Shown: in pieces, positions 36,766 through 45,107 of the stretch | Layout of the letters: each line of letters begins with the position of its first letter | Numbering within the stretch: position 1 is the first letter of the stretch | Position numbers and translations under genes: made by a program | The notes under the pieces: generated by a model | Told to the model about the DNA's origin: nothing | Database searches by the model: none | What the model saw: only the letters and a program-made list of their open reading frames with translations | NCBI RefSeq assembly: GCF_001046635.1 | Contig: NZ_KQ130452.1 | Location: forward strand, 67,001-131,000 | Direction of reading: 5' to 3' | Source of the DNA: Novosphingobium barchaimii LL02 | GTDB taxonomy: Bacteria > Pseudomonadota > Alphaproteobacteria > Sphingomonadales > Sphingomonadaceae | DNA length: 64,000 nt

Positions 36766-38043
36766 ATGGAACGCTCCAGCAATACTGCGCGGAATGCGGG
36801 CTTCACTCTGTGCTCGGCGATGGTCGCCGCGCTTCTGGCGGGCTGCTCGGGCCAGCCCTCGATCGCCAGCACAGGCGCTGCGCCGCGTGCGCAGGCGTCC
36901 GCTGCGGGGCAGGGCGAGGGCACCTCCGAACGGGCAATCGCCCGGGCGGAGGCGCGCGTCGCCAAGTCGCCGGACAACGCGTCGGCGCGCGCGGATCTGG
37001 CGCAGCTTTACCTTGCTGCCGGCCGTTTCACCTCGTCCACCACCACATTCGAGGATGCCGTGTCGCTGGGTGACAACAGCCCGCGCACGGGGCTGAGCCT
37101 TGCCCTCGCTTATGTTGGTTCGGGTCGCAGCGAAGATGCCCTGGGCGTTCTGGCGCGCTGGCGCGATCAGATTCCAGCGGGCGATTTCGGCCTTGCCGTG
37201 GCTCTGGCGGGACAGCCGGCGCAGGCCGTGGCGATCCTGTCCGACGCGCTGCGCGGGGGTGAAAACAATCCCAAGGTGCGCCAGAACCTGGCCTATGCCT
37301 ACGCGCTCGACGGGCGCTGGGGCGAGGCACGCATCATCGCTTCGCAGGACGTTCCGGCCGACCAGCTCGACGCCCGCCTCGGCGAATGGGCGAGCCATGG
37401 TCGCCCCGAGCAATCTCGCGCCCGCGTTGCCGGGCTGCTGGGCACGCCGATGCCCGTCGACGCTGGCCAGCCCGCTGCGCTGGCGCTGAACGGCGGCGCT
37501 CATGCGCCGCTCAGGGCGATGGCCGAGGCACCTGTCGCTCCCGCTCCCGCTGCGGAGCTTCCGGCGGTCGCGACGGGCGAGAGTTTCTGGGGCGCCAGCC
37601 AGGCGGAGCCTGCCGCGCCGATGCCCATGCTGGCTGCTGCTCCGGCGCCTGCCGCGCCGGTAAAGGGTGCGACTGCCAAGCCTGCGCGCACCAGCATCGA
37701 GCGTGCTTTCCAGCCGCCCGCCCGCGCAGAACAGCCGCGTGGCGGCGGCCATGCGGTGCAGCTGGGATCATTCCGCACGATGGAGGGCGCCAAGCGCGCT
37801 TGGGTCATCTACCAGCGCCGCGATCCGGGTCTGCGGGACCACACGCTGCGCATCACCGAGGCGCAAGTGCAGGGCCAGCGCTATTTTCGCGTCGCCGCCG
37901 TGGGCTTCGACCGGGGCGCGGCACAGACCATGTGCTCGACCGTGAAGCAGCGCGGCGGCGCGTGCCTTGCCTATGCCGAGGGGCGCCAGCTTGAAGGCGT
38001 AGTGGCCGGCGGCGGCAGCGGCCCGCTCAAGGCGCGCCGCTGA
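36766..38043 (+). CDS. TPR and SPOR-domain lipoprotein
   Basis: This 425-residue protein has a lipoprotein signal (AMVAALLAGCSGQ). TPR-like helical repeats span about residues 55-220 (NASARADLAQLYLAAGRF; PKVRQNLAYAYALDGRWGEA). A long Ala/Pro-rich linker and a C-terminal SPOR domain follow (GGHAVQLGSFRTMEGAKRAW). The ribosome site TGAGGA precedes the ATG. It is probably co-transcribed with the ParA gene. Confidence 0.85.
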   Translation: MERSSNTARNAGFTLCSAMVAALLAGCSGQPSIASTGAAPRAQASAAGQGEGTSERAIARAEARVAKSPDNASARADLAQLYLAAGRFTSSTTTFEDAVSLGDNSPRTGLSLALAYVGSGRSEDALGVLARWRDQIPAGDFGLAVALAGQPAQAVAILSDALRGGENNPKVRQNLAYAYALDGRWGEARIIASQDVPADQLDARLGEWASHGRPEQSRARVAGLLGTPMPVDAGQPAALALNGGAHAPLRAMAEAPVAPAPAAELPAVATGESFWGASQAEPAAPMPMLAAAPAPAAPVKGATAKPARTSIERAFQPPARAEQPRGGGHAVQLGSFRTMEGAKRAWVIYQRRDPGLRDHTLRITEAQVQGQRYFRVAAVGFDRGAAQTMCSTVKQRGGACLAYAEGRQLEGVVAGGGSGPLKARR

Positions 38044-38072
38044 CACAGTCCGGCCGTTCCATGTGAATGCTG

Positions 38073-38116
38073 CGCGGCCTTTCGTCCTTTGGGGCGGAAG
38101 GCCGTTTTCTTTTGGC
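38073..38116 (+). terminator. Intrinsic terminator after SPOR lipoprotein gene
   Basis: A 13-bp stem starting CGGCCTTTCGTCC, with two wobble pairs and a 4-nt loop, is followed by TTTTCTTTT. Confidence 0.85.
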
Positions 38117-38122
38117 GGGGGT

Positions 38123-38197
38123 GCTTCGGCAAGCTCGGCATGAGCGGAGGCGGAAAGCAATTCCCCCGATCCCGCTCACCCTGAGCCTGTCGACGAA
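38123..38197. repeat. REP-like inverted doublet 3
   Basis: Inverted units at 38123-38147 and 38172-38197 lie between the converging SPOR lipoprotein and dihydroorotase-like genes. Confidence 0.75.
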
Positions 38198-38203
38198 CCT
38201 TCG

Positions 38204-39457
38204 CTATCCGGCCGTCTTTTTGGTGCGTACGACCACGCCGCCCTTGAACAGCGCCAGGACGCGGCCCTGCACCGGCTGGCGGTCGAACGGGGTGTTGCCC
38301 GCGCTGGCGGCCATCTTGTCGGAATTGACAATCCAAGGGCGCTCGGTGTCGACCACGGCGATGTCCGCCTCGGCGCCCACTTCCAGCCGTCCGGCATTGA
38401 CGCCCAGCAGGCGGGCAGGGTTGGCGGCGAGCAGGTCGAAGGCGCGGGCCATGTCGATCACGCCGTCGCGCACGAGGCTGAGCGTCAGCGGCAGCAGCGT
38501 TTCCGCACCCGACATGCCCGGCGCCGAATCGGCGAAGGGCAGGCGCTTGTCCTCAGGCCCGCGGGGGTCGTGCCCGGAGGCGACGATGTCGATCGTGCCG
38601 TCCGCCACGCCGGCTATCACCGCCTGCCGGTCTTCCTCGCAGCGCAGGGCGGGCGAGAGGTGAGTGAAGGTGCGAAACGCCCCGATCGCAAGGTTCGACA
38701 GCATGAAGTAGGCCGGGCTGACACCCGCCGTCACCTTCAATCCGCGTGCCTTCGCGCCGCGCACGAGGTCCAGCCCGGAGGCGGTGGTGACGTTGCGGAA
38801 GTGGATGGCGGCTCCTGCCATCTCGGCCAGTGCGATGTCCCGGGAGATGGCGAGGGCCTCTGCCTGTGCCGGAGCGCTGGGGAGACCAAGCCGGGTCGCC
38901 ATCTCGCCGGCGGTGGCGACGGCATTGCCGACGATCCCGGCGTCCTCGGCATGGGTGATGACCGTCATGCCCAGCATCCCGGTGTACTGAAGCAGGCGCA
39001 GCATCGTGCCCGAATCGCCGACCCAGCGCCGCCCGGTGCACACCGCGCGGGCGCCCGCATCGCGCATCATCGCGATCTCGGCCAGCGCGGTGCCGCCAAG
39101 CCCCTGCGTCGCGGCGGCCAGGGGGTGGACCCAGAAGTCCGGCTTGCCCGACTGCGCGGCGAAGCGCACCCGTGCCGGCACGTCGAGCGGCGGGTTCTGG
39201 TCGGGCATCAGCGCGGCGCGGGTGACGCCGCCGAAGTGGAAGGCGGGCTTGTCGATCGCGAAGACGCCGATGTCGACAAGGCCCGGTGCGATCAGGCTGC
39301 GGCGCGCATCGTGAACGGTGTCGCCGTCCTGCGCCTGCACGTCCGCGCCGATGGCGGTGATGAAACCGGCCTCGCAGCGGATCGCGCCGGCTTCGATGCG
39401 GCCGTCCGCCATCAGCAGGCGGCCGTTGGTGATGGTGAGCGGTGCGTGAAGGCTCAT
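38204..39457 (-). CDS. pyrC': Dihydroorotase-like protein, probably non-catalytic (PyrC' type)
   Basis: This 417-residue protein has the amidohydrolase fold of class I dihydroorotases. The metal-binding HxH of active enzymes (HVHLRE) is missing: the equivalent site reads [12 protein letters not shown]. The later HAED is kept ([10 protein letters not shown]), but the usual second His motif reads IHFRNVT and the catalytic Asp block reads SGHDPRG. Such pseudo-dihydroorotases are known in Pseudomonas, where they hold aspartate transcarbamoylase together. Its start overlaps the pyrB stop by 4 bp, which fits that structural role. Confidence 0.88.
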   Translation of the reverse strand: MSLHAPLTITNGRLLMADGRIEAGAIRCEAGFITAIGADVQAQDGDTVHDARRSLIAPGLVDIGVFAIDKPAFHFGGVTRAALMPDQNPPLDVPARVRFAAQSGKPDFWVHPLAAATQGLGGTALAEIAMMRDAGARAVCTGRRWVGDSGTMLRLLQYTGMLGMTVITHAEDAGIVGNAVATAGEMATRLGLPSAPAQAEALAISRDIALAEMAGAAIHFRNVTTASGLDLVRGAKARGLKVTAGVSPAYFMLSNLAIGAFRTFTHLSPALRCEEDRQAVIAGVADGTIDIVASGHDPRGPEDKRLPFADSAPGMSGAETLLPLTLSLVRDGVIDMARAFDLLAANPARLLGVNAGRLEVGAEADIAVVDTERPWIVNSDKMAASAGNTPFDRQPVQGRVLALFKGGVVVRTKKTAG

Positions 39458-40434
39458 GCCCAGCCTTCCTGTTTGCGGCCCTTGCGGGTCAGCACGTCGA
39501 GGCAGGCCATGCGGATGGCGACTCCCATTTCGACCTGCGTGGTTATCATCGAGCGTTCCATCAGATCGGCGACGTTGCTGTCGATCTCGATGCCGCGGTT
39601 CATCGGGCCGGGGTGCATGACCAGTGCGTTGGATTCGGCCTTTTCCAGCCGTTCCAGCGTCAGCCCGTAAAGGTGGCGATATTCGCGAGGGGAGGGGATG
39701 AACTGGCCTTCCATGCGTTCCAGCTGGAGGCGCAGCATCATCACCACGTCGGCGCCTTTCAGCGCCGCGTCGAAATCGTGGAACACCTTCACGCCCATCT
39801 GCTCGATATCGGCGGGCATCAGCGCAGGCGGCGCGCAGACGCGCACCTCTGCGCCCAGCGAGGCCAGGCACAGGATGTTCGAGCGGGCGACGCGGCTATG
39901 CAGGATATCGCCGCATATGGTCACCCGCAGGCCGTTAAAGGCGCGCTTGGCCTGGCGGATCGTCAGCGCATCCAGCAGAGCCTGAGTGGGATGCTCGTGC
40001 TGGCCGTCACCGGCGTTGAGCACCGGGCAGTCCACCTTCCCGGCGATCAGCGCCACCGCGCCCGAGGAGGCATGGCGTATGACGATCGCATCGGCGCGCA
40101 TGGCGTTGAGCGTCATCGCCGTGTCGATCAGGGTCTCGCCCTTCTTCACGCTGGAATTGGCGACGGCCATGTTGACCACATCGGCGCCGAGGCGCTTGCC
40201 GGCGATCTCGAAGCTCAGCAGCGTGCGCGTCGAGTTTTCGAAGAAGGCGTTGATGATGGTGAGGCCGGAAAGCAGCTCGCGCCGCTTCTGCGCCCCCCGG
40301 TTCATCTCGACCCACTGTTCCGCCTCGTCGAGCAGGAACCAGATCTCGTGCGGGGCAAGGCCCGCGATGCCCACAAGGCCGCGATGCGGGAAGGCGAGAG
40401 CGCCGTCCGGATATGTATATTCTGGGGGTGTCAT
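39454..40434 (-). CDS. pyrB: Aspartate carbamoyltransferase catalytic subunit
   Basis: This 326-residue enzyme joins carbamoyl phosphate and aspartate in pyrimidine synthesis. The carbamoyl phosphate motif [13 protein letters not shown] and the later [14 protein letters not shown] are intact, as is [13 protein letters not shown]. The start at 40434 ([11 protein letters not shown]) was chosen; upstream in-frame codons are low-complexity and run into a REP-like doublet. It forms an operon with the downstream pseudo-dihydroorotase. Confidence 0.95.
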   Translation of the reverse strand: MTPPEYTYPDGALAFPHRGLVGIAGLAPHEIWFLLDEAEQWVEMNRGAQKRRELLSGLTIINAFFENSTRTLLSFEIAGKRLGADVVNMAVANSSVKKGETLIDTAMTLNAMRADAIVIRHASSGAVALIAGKVDCPVLNAGDGQHEHPTQALLDALTIRQAKRAFNGLRVTICGDILHSRVARSNILCLASLGAEVRVCAPPALMPADIEQMGVKVFHDFDAALKGADVVMMLRLQLERMEGQFIPSPREYRHLYGLTLERLEKAESNALVMHPGPMNRGIEIDSNVADLMERSMITTQVEMGVAIRMACLDVLTRKGRKQEGWA

Positions 40435-40522
40435 TAAAGACCATGCCTTAGGCGTGGGGGGCGCTCGGCTCAAGGGGGTATGGCGGGATGTGCACGGCGT
40501 TTGTCGTGTGGGGGCTGCGGGG

Positions 40523-40645
40523 GCTTCGACAAGCTCAGCCTGAGCGGGGGTTGAGCGCGGTATTCCGCCGCGCGTCACGCTGACCTTGGAGACCCACTCG
40601 GATCATCCGAAAACACCACTCCGCTCATCCTGAGCTTGTCGAAGG
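40523..40645. repeat. REP-like inverted doublet 4
   Basis: Units at 40523-40547 and 40621-40645 lie in the gap between the divergent pyrB and sppA genes. Both match GCTTCGACAAGCTCAG-type cores. Confidence 0.75.
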
Positions 40646-40744
40646 ATGAGGACTACACACATGTCTGGAACCCCATCGCGATCCGCCCCTTTCCTACACC
40701 GCGCCGCAGCAGGTAAGGCTGCTTTTCGAAAGGCAGGTCAATTC

Positions 40745-42658
40745 ATGAGATTCGCAAGCAAGGTCTGGAAGCTGCTCGTCGCGGTGAAGGACGTCATGGC
40801 GCTCCTGTTCCTGCTGATGTTCTTCGGTATCGTCTACGCCGCGCTCTCCGCGCGCCCTGCGCCGGGCCGGGTCGAGGACGGCGCGCTGCTGCTCGCGCTG
40901 GACGGCACGATCGTCGAGGAAAAGAGCCAGGCTGACCCCGTAGCGCTGCTGATGGCGGGCGGGGCTTCGTCCCATGAATTCCAGGCCCGCGACGTGGAGC
41001 GGGCCTTGCGCCTTGCCGCCGCCGACAAGCGGATCAAGGTCGTCGTCCTCGACCTGTCGCGCTTCCTTGGCGGGCGCTACGTGCATTTGCGCGACATCGG
41101 CGCGGCCATCGACGAAGTGCGCAAGGCCGGCAAGCCGGTGCTGACTTTCGCCAATGCCTACGCCGATGACGGCGCCCAGCTTGCCGCCCACGCCAGCGAG
41201 GCCTGGGTCGATCCCATGGGCGGCGCTTTCGTGGCCGGGCCGGGCGGCAACATGCAATTCTACAAGGGCCTGTTCGACAAGTTCAAGGTGAACGCTCACG
41301 TCTACCGCGTCGGCACGTACAAGAGCGCGGTGGAGCCGTACCTGCGCTCCGACCTTTCGCCCGAGGCGCGTGAGGACTTTGCGGGCGTGCTCAACGCGCA
41401 GTGGGCCGCGTATCGCGGCGAAATCGCCAAGGCCCGGCCCAAGGCGCAGCTTGACCGCATGACCGCCGATCCAGTGGCATGGATCAAGGCATTGGGCGGC
41501 GACATGGCGGAGGCGGCGAAAAAGGCCGGCCTCGTCGACCGTATCGGCGACAAGACCGAGTTCGAGAAGCGCGTCACCGAGATCGCCGGCGAAACCAGCG
41601 TCGCGCGGCCGGGCAGGGACGATGCGCCGGACTACGCCCACACCGGCCTCGCCACCTGGCTCGCCGCCAACCCCGAGAAGGCGGAGGGCGACAAGATCGG
41701 TGTCATCACCATCGCCGGCGAGATCGTCGACGGCGATGCAGGGCCGGGCACGGCAGGCGGCGACCGCATTGCCGCGCTGCTCGATGACAATATCGACCAG
41801 AAGTACAAGGCGTTGGTGGTGCGTATCGATTCGCCCGGCGGCTCGGTGATGGCGTCGGAGCGGATTCGCCGTGCGATCATGCGCTGGCGCGATGCGAAGA
41901 TTCCAGTCGTCGTCTCGATGGGCACCATGGCGGCGAGCGGCGGATACTGGGTGTCGACGCCGGGTCAGCGGGTCTTTGCAGAACCGGCGACGATCACCGG
42001 GTCGATCGGTGTCTTCGCGGTCATCACCAGCTTCGAAAAGACGCTGGCGGACTACGGCGTGACCAGCGACGGCGTGCGCACCACTGGCCTTTCGGGGCAG
42101 CCGGACCTTTTCGGAGGCCTGACCCCCGAGGTCGACGGCATGCTGCAAAGCTCGGTGGAGAGCATCTACGGCAAGTTCCTGGGCGTGGTCGGCAAGGCAC
42201 GCGGCAAGACGCCGCAGCAGGTCGACCAGATCGCGCAAGGGCGCGTCTGGCCCGGCAGTGAAGCGCAGCGCATCGGCCTGGTGGACCAGATGGGCACATT
42301 GCACGATGCGCTCGCCTATGCCGCCAAGCTGGGCGGCGTGGGCAATGGCAAGTGGCACGCCGCCTATATCCAGGACACCCCGGATTCGTTCAGCGCCCTG
42401 CTGGAAGGGCTGACCTCGGGCTCGCAGGAGCAGGCGGCGGCCTATGACTTCGCCGGCATGGTGGCGACGCGCCAGCGGCTGGAAATGGGTCAGGCTGTGA
42501 CCCGACTCGATGCGCTGCTGGCGAAGCGAGGCGTGCAGGCAATGTGCCTCGAATGCGCGATGGCGCCCGACTATCGCCCCGACTATCGCAAGCCCGCGAA
42601 CGCACCGGGCGAGAGTTCGGCGCTGGCGCTTCTCGCGCGGTTGGCAGGGTGGAAGTAA
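40745..42658 (+). CDS. sppA: Signal peptide peptidase SppA, 67-kDa type
   Basis: SppA (637 residues) is a membrane-bound serine protease that degrades cleaved signal peptides. One N-terminal membrane anchor (VMALLFLLMFFGIVYAAL) is followed by two peptidase S49 repeats. The catalytic lysine is likely in VYRVGTYKSAVEPY (first repeat), and the serine is in GTMAASGGYWVST (second repeat), as in the E. coli enzyme. The start at 40745 (MRFASKVWK) gives the expected short cytoplasmic end. Confidence 0.93.
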   Translation: MRFASKVWKLLVAVKDVMALLFLLMFFGIVYAALSARPAPGRVEDGALLLALDGTIVEEKSQADPVALLMAGGASSHEFQARDVERALRLAAADKRIKVVVLDLSRFLGGRYVHLRDIGAAIDEVRKAGKPVLTFANAYADDGAQLAAHASEAWVDPMGGAFVAGPGGNMQFYKGLFDKFKVNAHVYRVGTYKSAVEPYLRSDLSPEAREDFAGVLNAQWAAYRGEIAKARPKAQLDRMTADPVAWIKALGGDMAEAAKKAGLVDRIGDKTEFEKRVTEIAGETSVARPGRDDAPDYAHTGLATWLAANPEKAEGDKIGVITIAGEIVDGDAGPGTAGGDRIAALLDDNIDQKYKALVVRIDSPGGSVMASERIRRAIMRWRDAKIPVVVSMGTMAASGGYWVSTPGQRVFAEPATITGSIGVFAVITSFEKTLADYGVTSDGVRTTGLSGQPDLFGGLTPEVDGMLQSSVESIYGKFLGVVGKARGKTPQQVDQIAQGRVWPGSEAQRIGLVDQMGTLHDALAYAAKLGGVGNGKWHAAYIQDTPDSFSALLEGLTSGSQEQAAAYDFAGMVATRQRLEMGQAVTRLDALLAKRGVQAMCLECAMAPDYRPDYRKPANAPGESSALALLARLAGWK

Positions 42659-42679
42659 CGAAGTAAGCGGAAGGAGAAT

Positions 42680-42712
42680 ACCGTCGTGCCGGACCAGGCC
42701 CGGGACGACGGT
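42680..42712. repeat. REP-like palindrome (CGTCGT...ACGACG)
   Basis: The palindrome ACCGTCGTGCCGG ... CCCGGGACGACGGT lies just after the sppA stop and resembles the unit at 20145-20178. Confidence 0.55.
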
Positions 42713-42727
42713 TTCCATAGATATACC

Positions 42728-42886
42728 TCAATCCGGCGGCGGCAGTTCCACCGGCGCTTCGCTAGGCTGGTCGTAGTCCGGACCCGGCGCGGGGCTTTCG
42801 TCAGGCCCGCCCGGAGCGCCCGGATCTGTGGGCGTGGGGAACTCTACGGGCGTATCGCCCGGATTGTCGGCTGGCTGGGTGGCCAT
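42728..42886 (-). CDS. Small proline-rich hypothetical protein
   Basis: This 52-residue frame is very rich in Pro, Asp and Glu (for example EFPTPTDPGAPGGPDE) and has no hydrophobic segment. It starts at ATG 42886. An in-frame ATG at 42961 also exists but would run through the tRNA-side promoter region. It is too short and biased to assign, though the clean frame between sppA and the tRNA-Leu site makes a real small gene plausible. Confidence 0.45.
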   Translation of the reverse strand: MATQPADNPGDTPVEFPTPTDPGAPGGPDESPAPGPDYDQPSEAPVELPPPD

Positions 42887-42975
42887 GGTTGTTTTCGCTC
42901 CGTAAACTCGCCCCGTCTCCCCTCTCGAAGTGGGCACTGCTGACATGCTGTTCAAGCCCATGCGAATCAGCGGTC

Positions 42976-43002
42976 TTGCCCTTTTTCGCGCGGGCCTATA
43001 AG
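42976..43002 (+). promoter_or_regulatory. Native tRNA-Leu promoter
   Basis: A TTGCCC box (42976-42981) and TATAAG (42997-43002) are spaced by 15 bp and followed by a GC-rich GGGCCCGTCCC discriminator, as in stable-RNA promoters. It now faces only the truncated tRNA fragment at the left end of the inserted element. Confidence 0.5.
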
Positions 43003-43022
43003 GGCCCGTCCCTTGAGTTTTC

Positions 43023-43073
43023 GGCTTCTCTCATGCGGGCGTGGCGGAATTGGTAGACGCGCTGGTTTTAGGT
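43023..43073 (+). repeat. attL: left 51-bp repeat with truncated tRNA-Leu
   Basis: The first 39 nt of tRNA-Leu (43035-43073), down to the anticodon loop, plus 12 bp of leader are identical to the right copy. After 43073 the sequence departs and no tRNA 3' half follows, so this copy cannot make a tRNA. Confidence 0.92.
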
Positions 43074-43161
43074 GACAGTTGCCAATTGTGGAATGTTACC
43101 CGATGCGGGACTATCCACACCGCGCAAGTCCGGGCTTTTCTTTACATCGCTGACAAACCCT

Positions 43162-43203
43162 TGAGGGGGCGCACTGGTACCGTAACGGGGGTGCGCCCCC
43201 TCA
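43162..43203. terminator. Strong hairpin near left end of element
   Basis: A perfect 13-bp stem (TGAGGGGGCGCAC) with a 16-nt loop and a weak T-containing tail lies between the truncated tRNA and the RNA polymerase fragments. It would stop read-through from the tRNA promoter. Confidence 0.6.
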
Positions 43204-43237
43204 TTGCGTTTTCCACAGGCTTGTCCACCCATCCTCA

Positions 43238-43266
43238 TTGAACACTTGCCGCATGATGACTATCCA
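43238..43266 (+). promoter_or_regulatory. Candidate host-type promoter before phage RNA polymerase fragment
   Basis: TTGAAC (43238-43243) and TATCCA (43261-43266) are separated by 17 bp, 36 bp before the first phage frame. In T7-like phages the RNA polymerase gene is read by host polymerase, so a host promoter is expected here. Confidence 0.4.
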
Positions 43267-43301
43267 CCATCGGCAATGATCCCACATAAGCGAGGCCAAA
43301 A

Positions 43302-43478
43302 ATGGAGCTAGTGATGAACCTTTCCAACGCCGCAAATCTCGCCCAGCAGGCCCTCGAAGCGCAGACCCTCCAGGACGGACGGGATCGTTTTACGGCCAGG
43401 ACGTTGGCCGACGTGAAGCGGGGAAACCTGGTCGGCTATGTCGAAGGAGGAGCGCCTCGCCCGCTCAAGGCAGCGTAG
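43302..43478 (+). pseudogene. N-terminal fragment of phage RNA polymerase
   Basis: This 58-residue frame contains ANLAQQALEAQTLQDGRDRF, which lines up with the N-terminal region of T7 RNA polymerase (RLAREQLALE...GEARF). After about residue 45 the frame ends out of phase with the polymerase frame that begins at 43438. The simplest reading is a deletion that removed about 300 residues between the two parts and shifted the frame. It overlaps the next frame by 41 bp. Confidence 0.6.
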
Positions 43479-44805
43479 GGCCGTCAGCCTCGTGATCAAG
43501 GCCCAGGGTGTGGACGCAACCACGTTCACCAACGACATCGCGGTGGCCAATGAGCTGGCAACGCATGAGGCCTTCTACATGCCCCACTCGCTGGACTTCC
43601 GTGGCCGCACCTACGCCGTGCCCTACTTCAACCACCAGCGCAGCGACCACATGAAGGCGCTCTTCCGTTTCGCCGACGGCGTGGCGCTGGGACCTGACGG
43701 CGGGCGCTGGCTCAAAATCCACCTAGCCAACTGCGGCGACTTCGGGAAGATGAGCAAGAAGCCTTTCGACGCCCGCGAGGCCTGGGTGGACGAGAACCAC
43801 GACAAGATCATCGCCACGGTCATGGACCCGGAGGCAATGGTGGACTGGTGGACGGAAGCCGACAGCCCCTTCTGCTTCCTCCAGGCGTGCTTCGAGTACA
43901 CCGAGTGGTACGAGAGCGGCTTCGACCCCGAGTTCGTCTCGACCATCGCGGGCGCGGCTGACGGGTCCTGCTCGGGCCTCCAGCACTACTCGGCCATCAC
44001 CCGGTCGGAGGAGGAGGCCTTCCACGTCAATCTGCTCCCCCGGCCCGACGTGGGCGACATCTACCAAGTGACCGCCGATCAGGCCGTTCCGACCCTCCAG
44101 GCCGCTGCGGCCCAGGGCGACGTGACGAGCCAGATCATTCTCGACAATGGCTTCGGTCGCTCCGAAGTGAAGCGGAACGTGATGACCTACTTCTATGGAT
44201 CGGCCCGGTTCGGGATGCGCGACCAGCACATGGCCGACCTGATGCGTCCCTTGGGCGACAAGGTGGCGATGGGCGAGCTGGCGGCGCACCTCTACCTGGT
44301 CATCTCCGAAGGCGTGAAGGTCGTGTATCTCGACAACATGACGGCCCTGGTCGACGAGACCAACGAGAGGGCGTCCGTCGAGGGCATCATCAAGCGCATG
44401 GCCCTCCTGTGTCAGGAGCTGGGCATCATCATCATGCTGCTCTGCCACCTCGCCACCCCGGACGGGAAACCGCACGAGGAGGGTGGTCAGGTGAGCCTCC
44501 GGCACTTCAAGGGCTCGCGGGCCATGGGTGCCTTCCCGCACTACTCATTCGGCCTGGAGCGCAACACCCAGCACGAGGTCCCGGAATACCGGAACTACTC
44601 GATCCTGCGCTGCGTGAAGGACCGATACACGGGACGCTATAACGGCGCCACGTTGACCCTGCACTACGACGTCGGCTCCGGCCAGCTCGTCGAACGTGAC
44701 CTCCCCGAGGACTACTACGGGGACCGCGAAGAGGGCGGCGGTGGCTACAAGCGCGGCAGCATCCCGCCATGGGAAACGGACGACGCTGCTCCTCTGGAGC
44801 TTTAG
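43438..44805 (+). CDS. Chimeric T7-like RNA polymerase / replicative helicase remnant
   Basis: This 455-residue frame joins two phage proteins. Residues 1 to about 285 match the middle of T7-type single-subunit RNA polymerase: DFRGRTYAVPYFNHQ, GAADGSCSGLQHYSAI (catalytic Asp) and EVKRNVMTYFYGSARFG (catalytic Lys and Tyr). The C-terminal part with the second catalytic Asp (HDSFG motif) is gone. From about residue 290 the sequence is the end of a gp4-like primase-helicase: VVYLDNMTALVDE, LLCHLATPDGKPHEEGG and RHFKGSRAMGAFPHYSFGLER. The junction at about 44280-44320 is in frame, with no stop. Neither half can be active as in the phage. Confidence 0.88.
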   Translation: MSKEERLARSRQRRAVSLVIKAQGVDATTFTNDIAVANELATHEAFYMPHSLDFRGRTYAVPYFNHQRSDHMKALFRFADGVALGPDGGRWLKIHLANCGDFGKMSKKPFDAREAWVDENHDKIIATVMDPEAMVDWWTEADSPFCFLQACFEYTEWYESGFDPEFVSTIAGAADGSCSGLQHYSAITRSEEEAFHVNLLPRPDVGDIYQVTADQAVPTLQAAAAQGDVTSQIILDNGFGRSEVKRNVMTYFYGSARFGMRDQHMADLMRPLGDKVAMGELAAHLYLVISEGVKVVYLDNMTALVDETNERASVEGIIKRMALLCQELGIIIMLLCHLATPDGKPHEEGGQVSLRHFKGSRAMGAFPHYSFGLERNTQHEVPEYRNYSILRCVKDRYTGRYNGATLTLHYDVGSGQLVERDLPEDYYGDREEGGGGYKRGSIPPWETDDAAPLEL

Positions 44806-44827
44806 CGCGCTCTCCCCGAAAAGCAAA

Positions 44828-44864
44828 AAGCGGCGGAATGGTCTACGAAACCTTTCCGCCGCTT
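44828..44864 (+). terminator. Hairpin after the polymerase/helicase chimera
   Basis: A perfect 11-bp stem (AAGCGGCGGAA) with a 15-nt loop follows the stop by 22 bp. It has no T run, so it may be an RNA-processing site or a phage-polymerase terminator instead of a host terminator. Confidence 0.55.
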
Positions 44865-44893
44865 CAGTTGTAGAGAGAACAGGGAGAGACTCC
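44863..44893 (+). promoter_or_regulatory. Weak phage-type promoter-like copy
   Basis: GGGAGAGACTCC at 44882-44893 is the same as in the copy at 45001, preceded by AGAGAACA. The initiation half is like T7 (GGGAGA) but the recognition half is poorly matched. Confidence 0.35.
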
Positions 44894-44984
44894 TGCAACC
44901 CTCTAATGTCGCTCCGAGCGGAGACTGCTTAGATCGCGCTCGTCACTTTTGGGTACATAGTCGATGCGCAGAGACACGCTTCGA

Positions 44985-45012
44985 CTACATCTCAACTAAC
45001 GGGAGAGACTCC
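44985..45012 (+). promoter_or_regulatory. T3/T7-like phage RNA polymerase promoter
   Basis: The segment CTCAACTAACGGGAGA (44991-45006) closely resembles the T3/T7 class promoter end CTCACTAWAGGGAGA. It stands between the helicase and DNA polymerase remnants, where T7-like phages carry such promoters. With the polymerase destroyed it is probably silent. Confidence 0.55.
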
Positions 45013-45107
45013 GCTTGTCGAGTTTAGGAGGGCAAAGAATTTGCTATCCTCTGCGCCTCCTTTGGTACACTGCAGGAGCCAGGAGACGGCGCCATGCAGT
45101 CTGCAAA

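Noticed and set aside
43035-43073. Second tRNA-Leu gene
   Set aside because: Only the first 39 nt are present; the sequence after the anticodon loop does not fold into a tRNA.
43041-43241. Small protein reading through the tRNA fragment
   Set aside because: It starts inside the att repeat, crosses a terminator hairpin and has no protein character.
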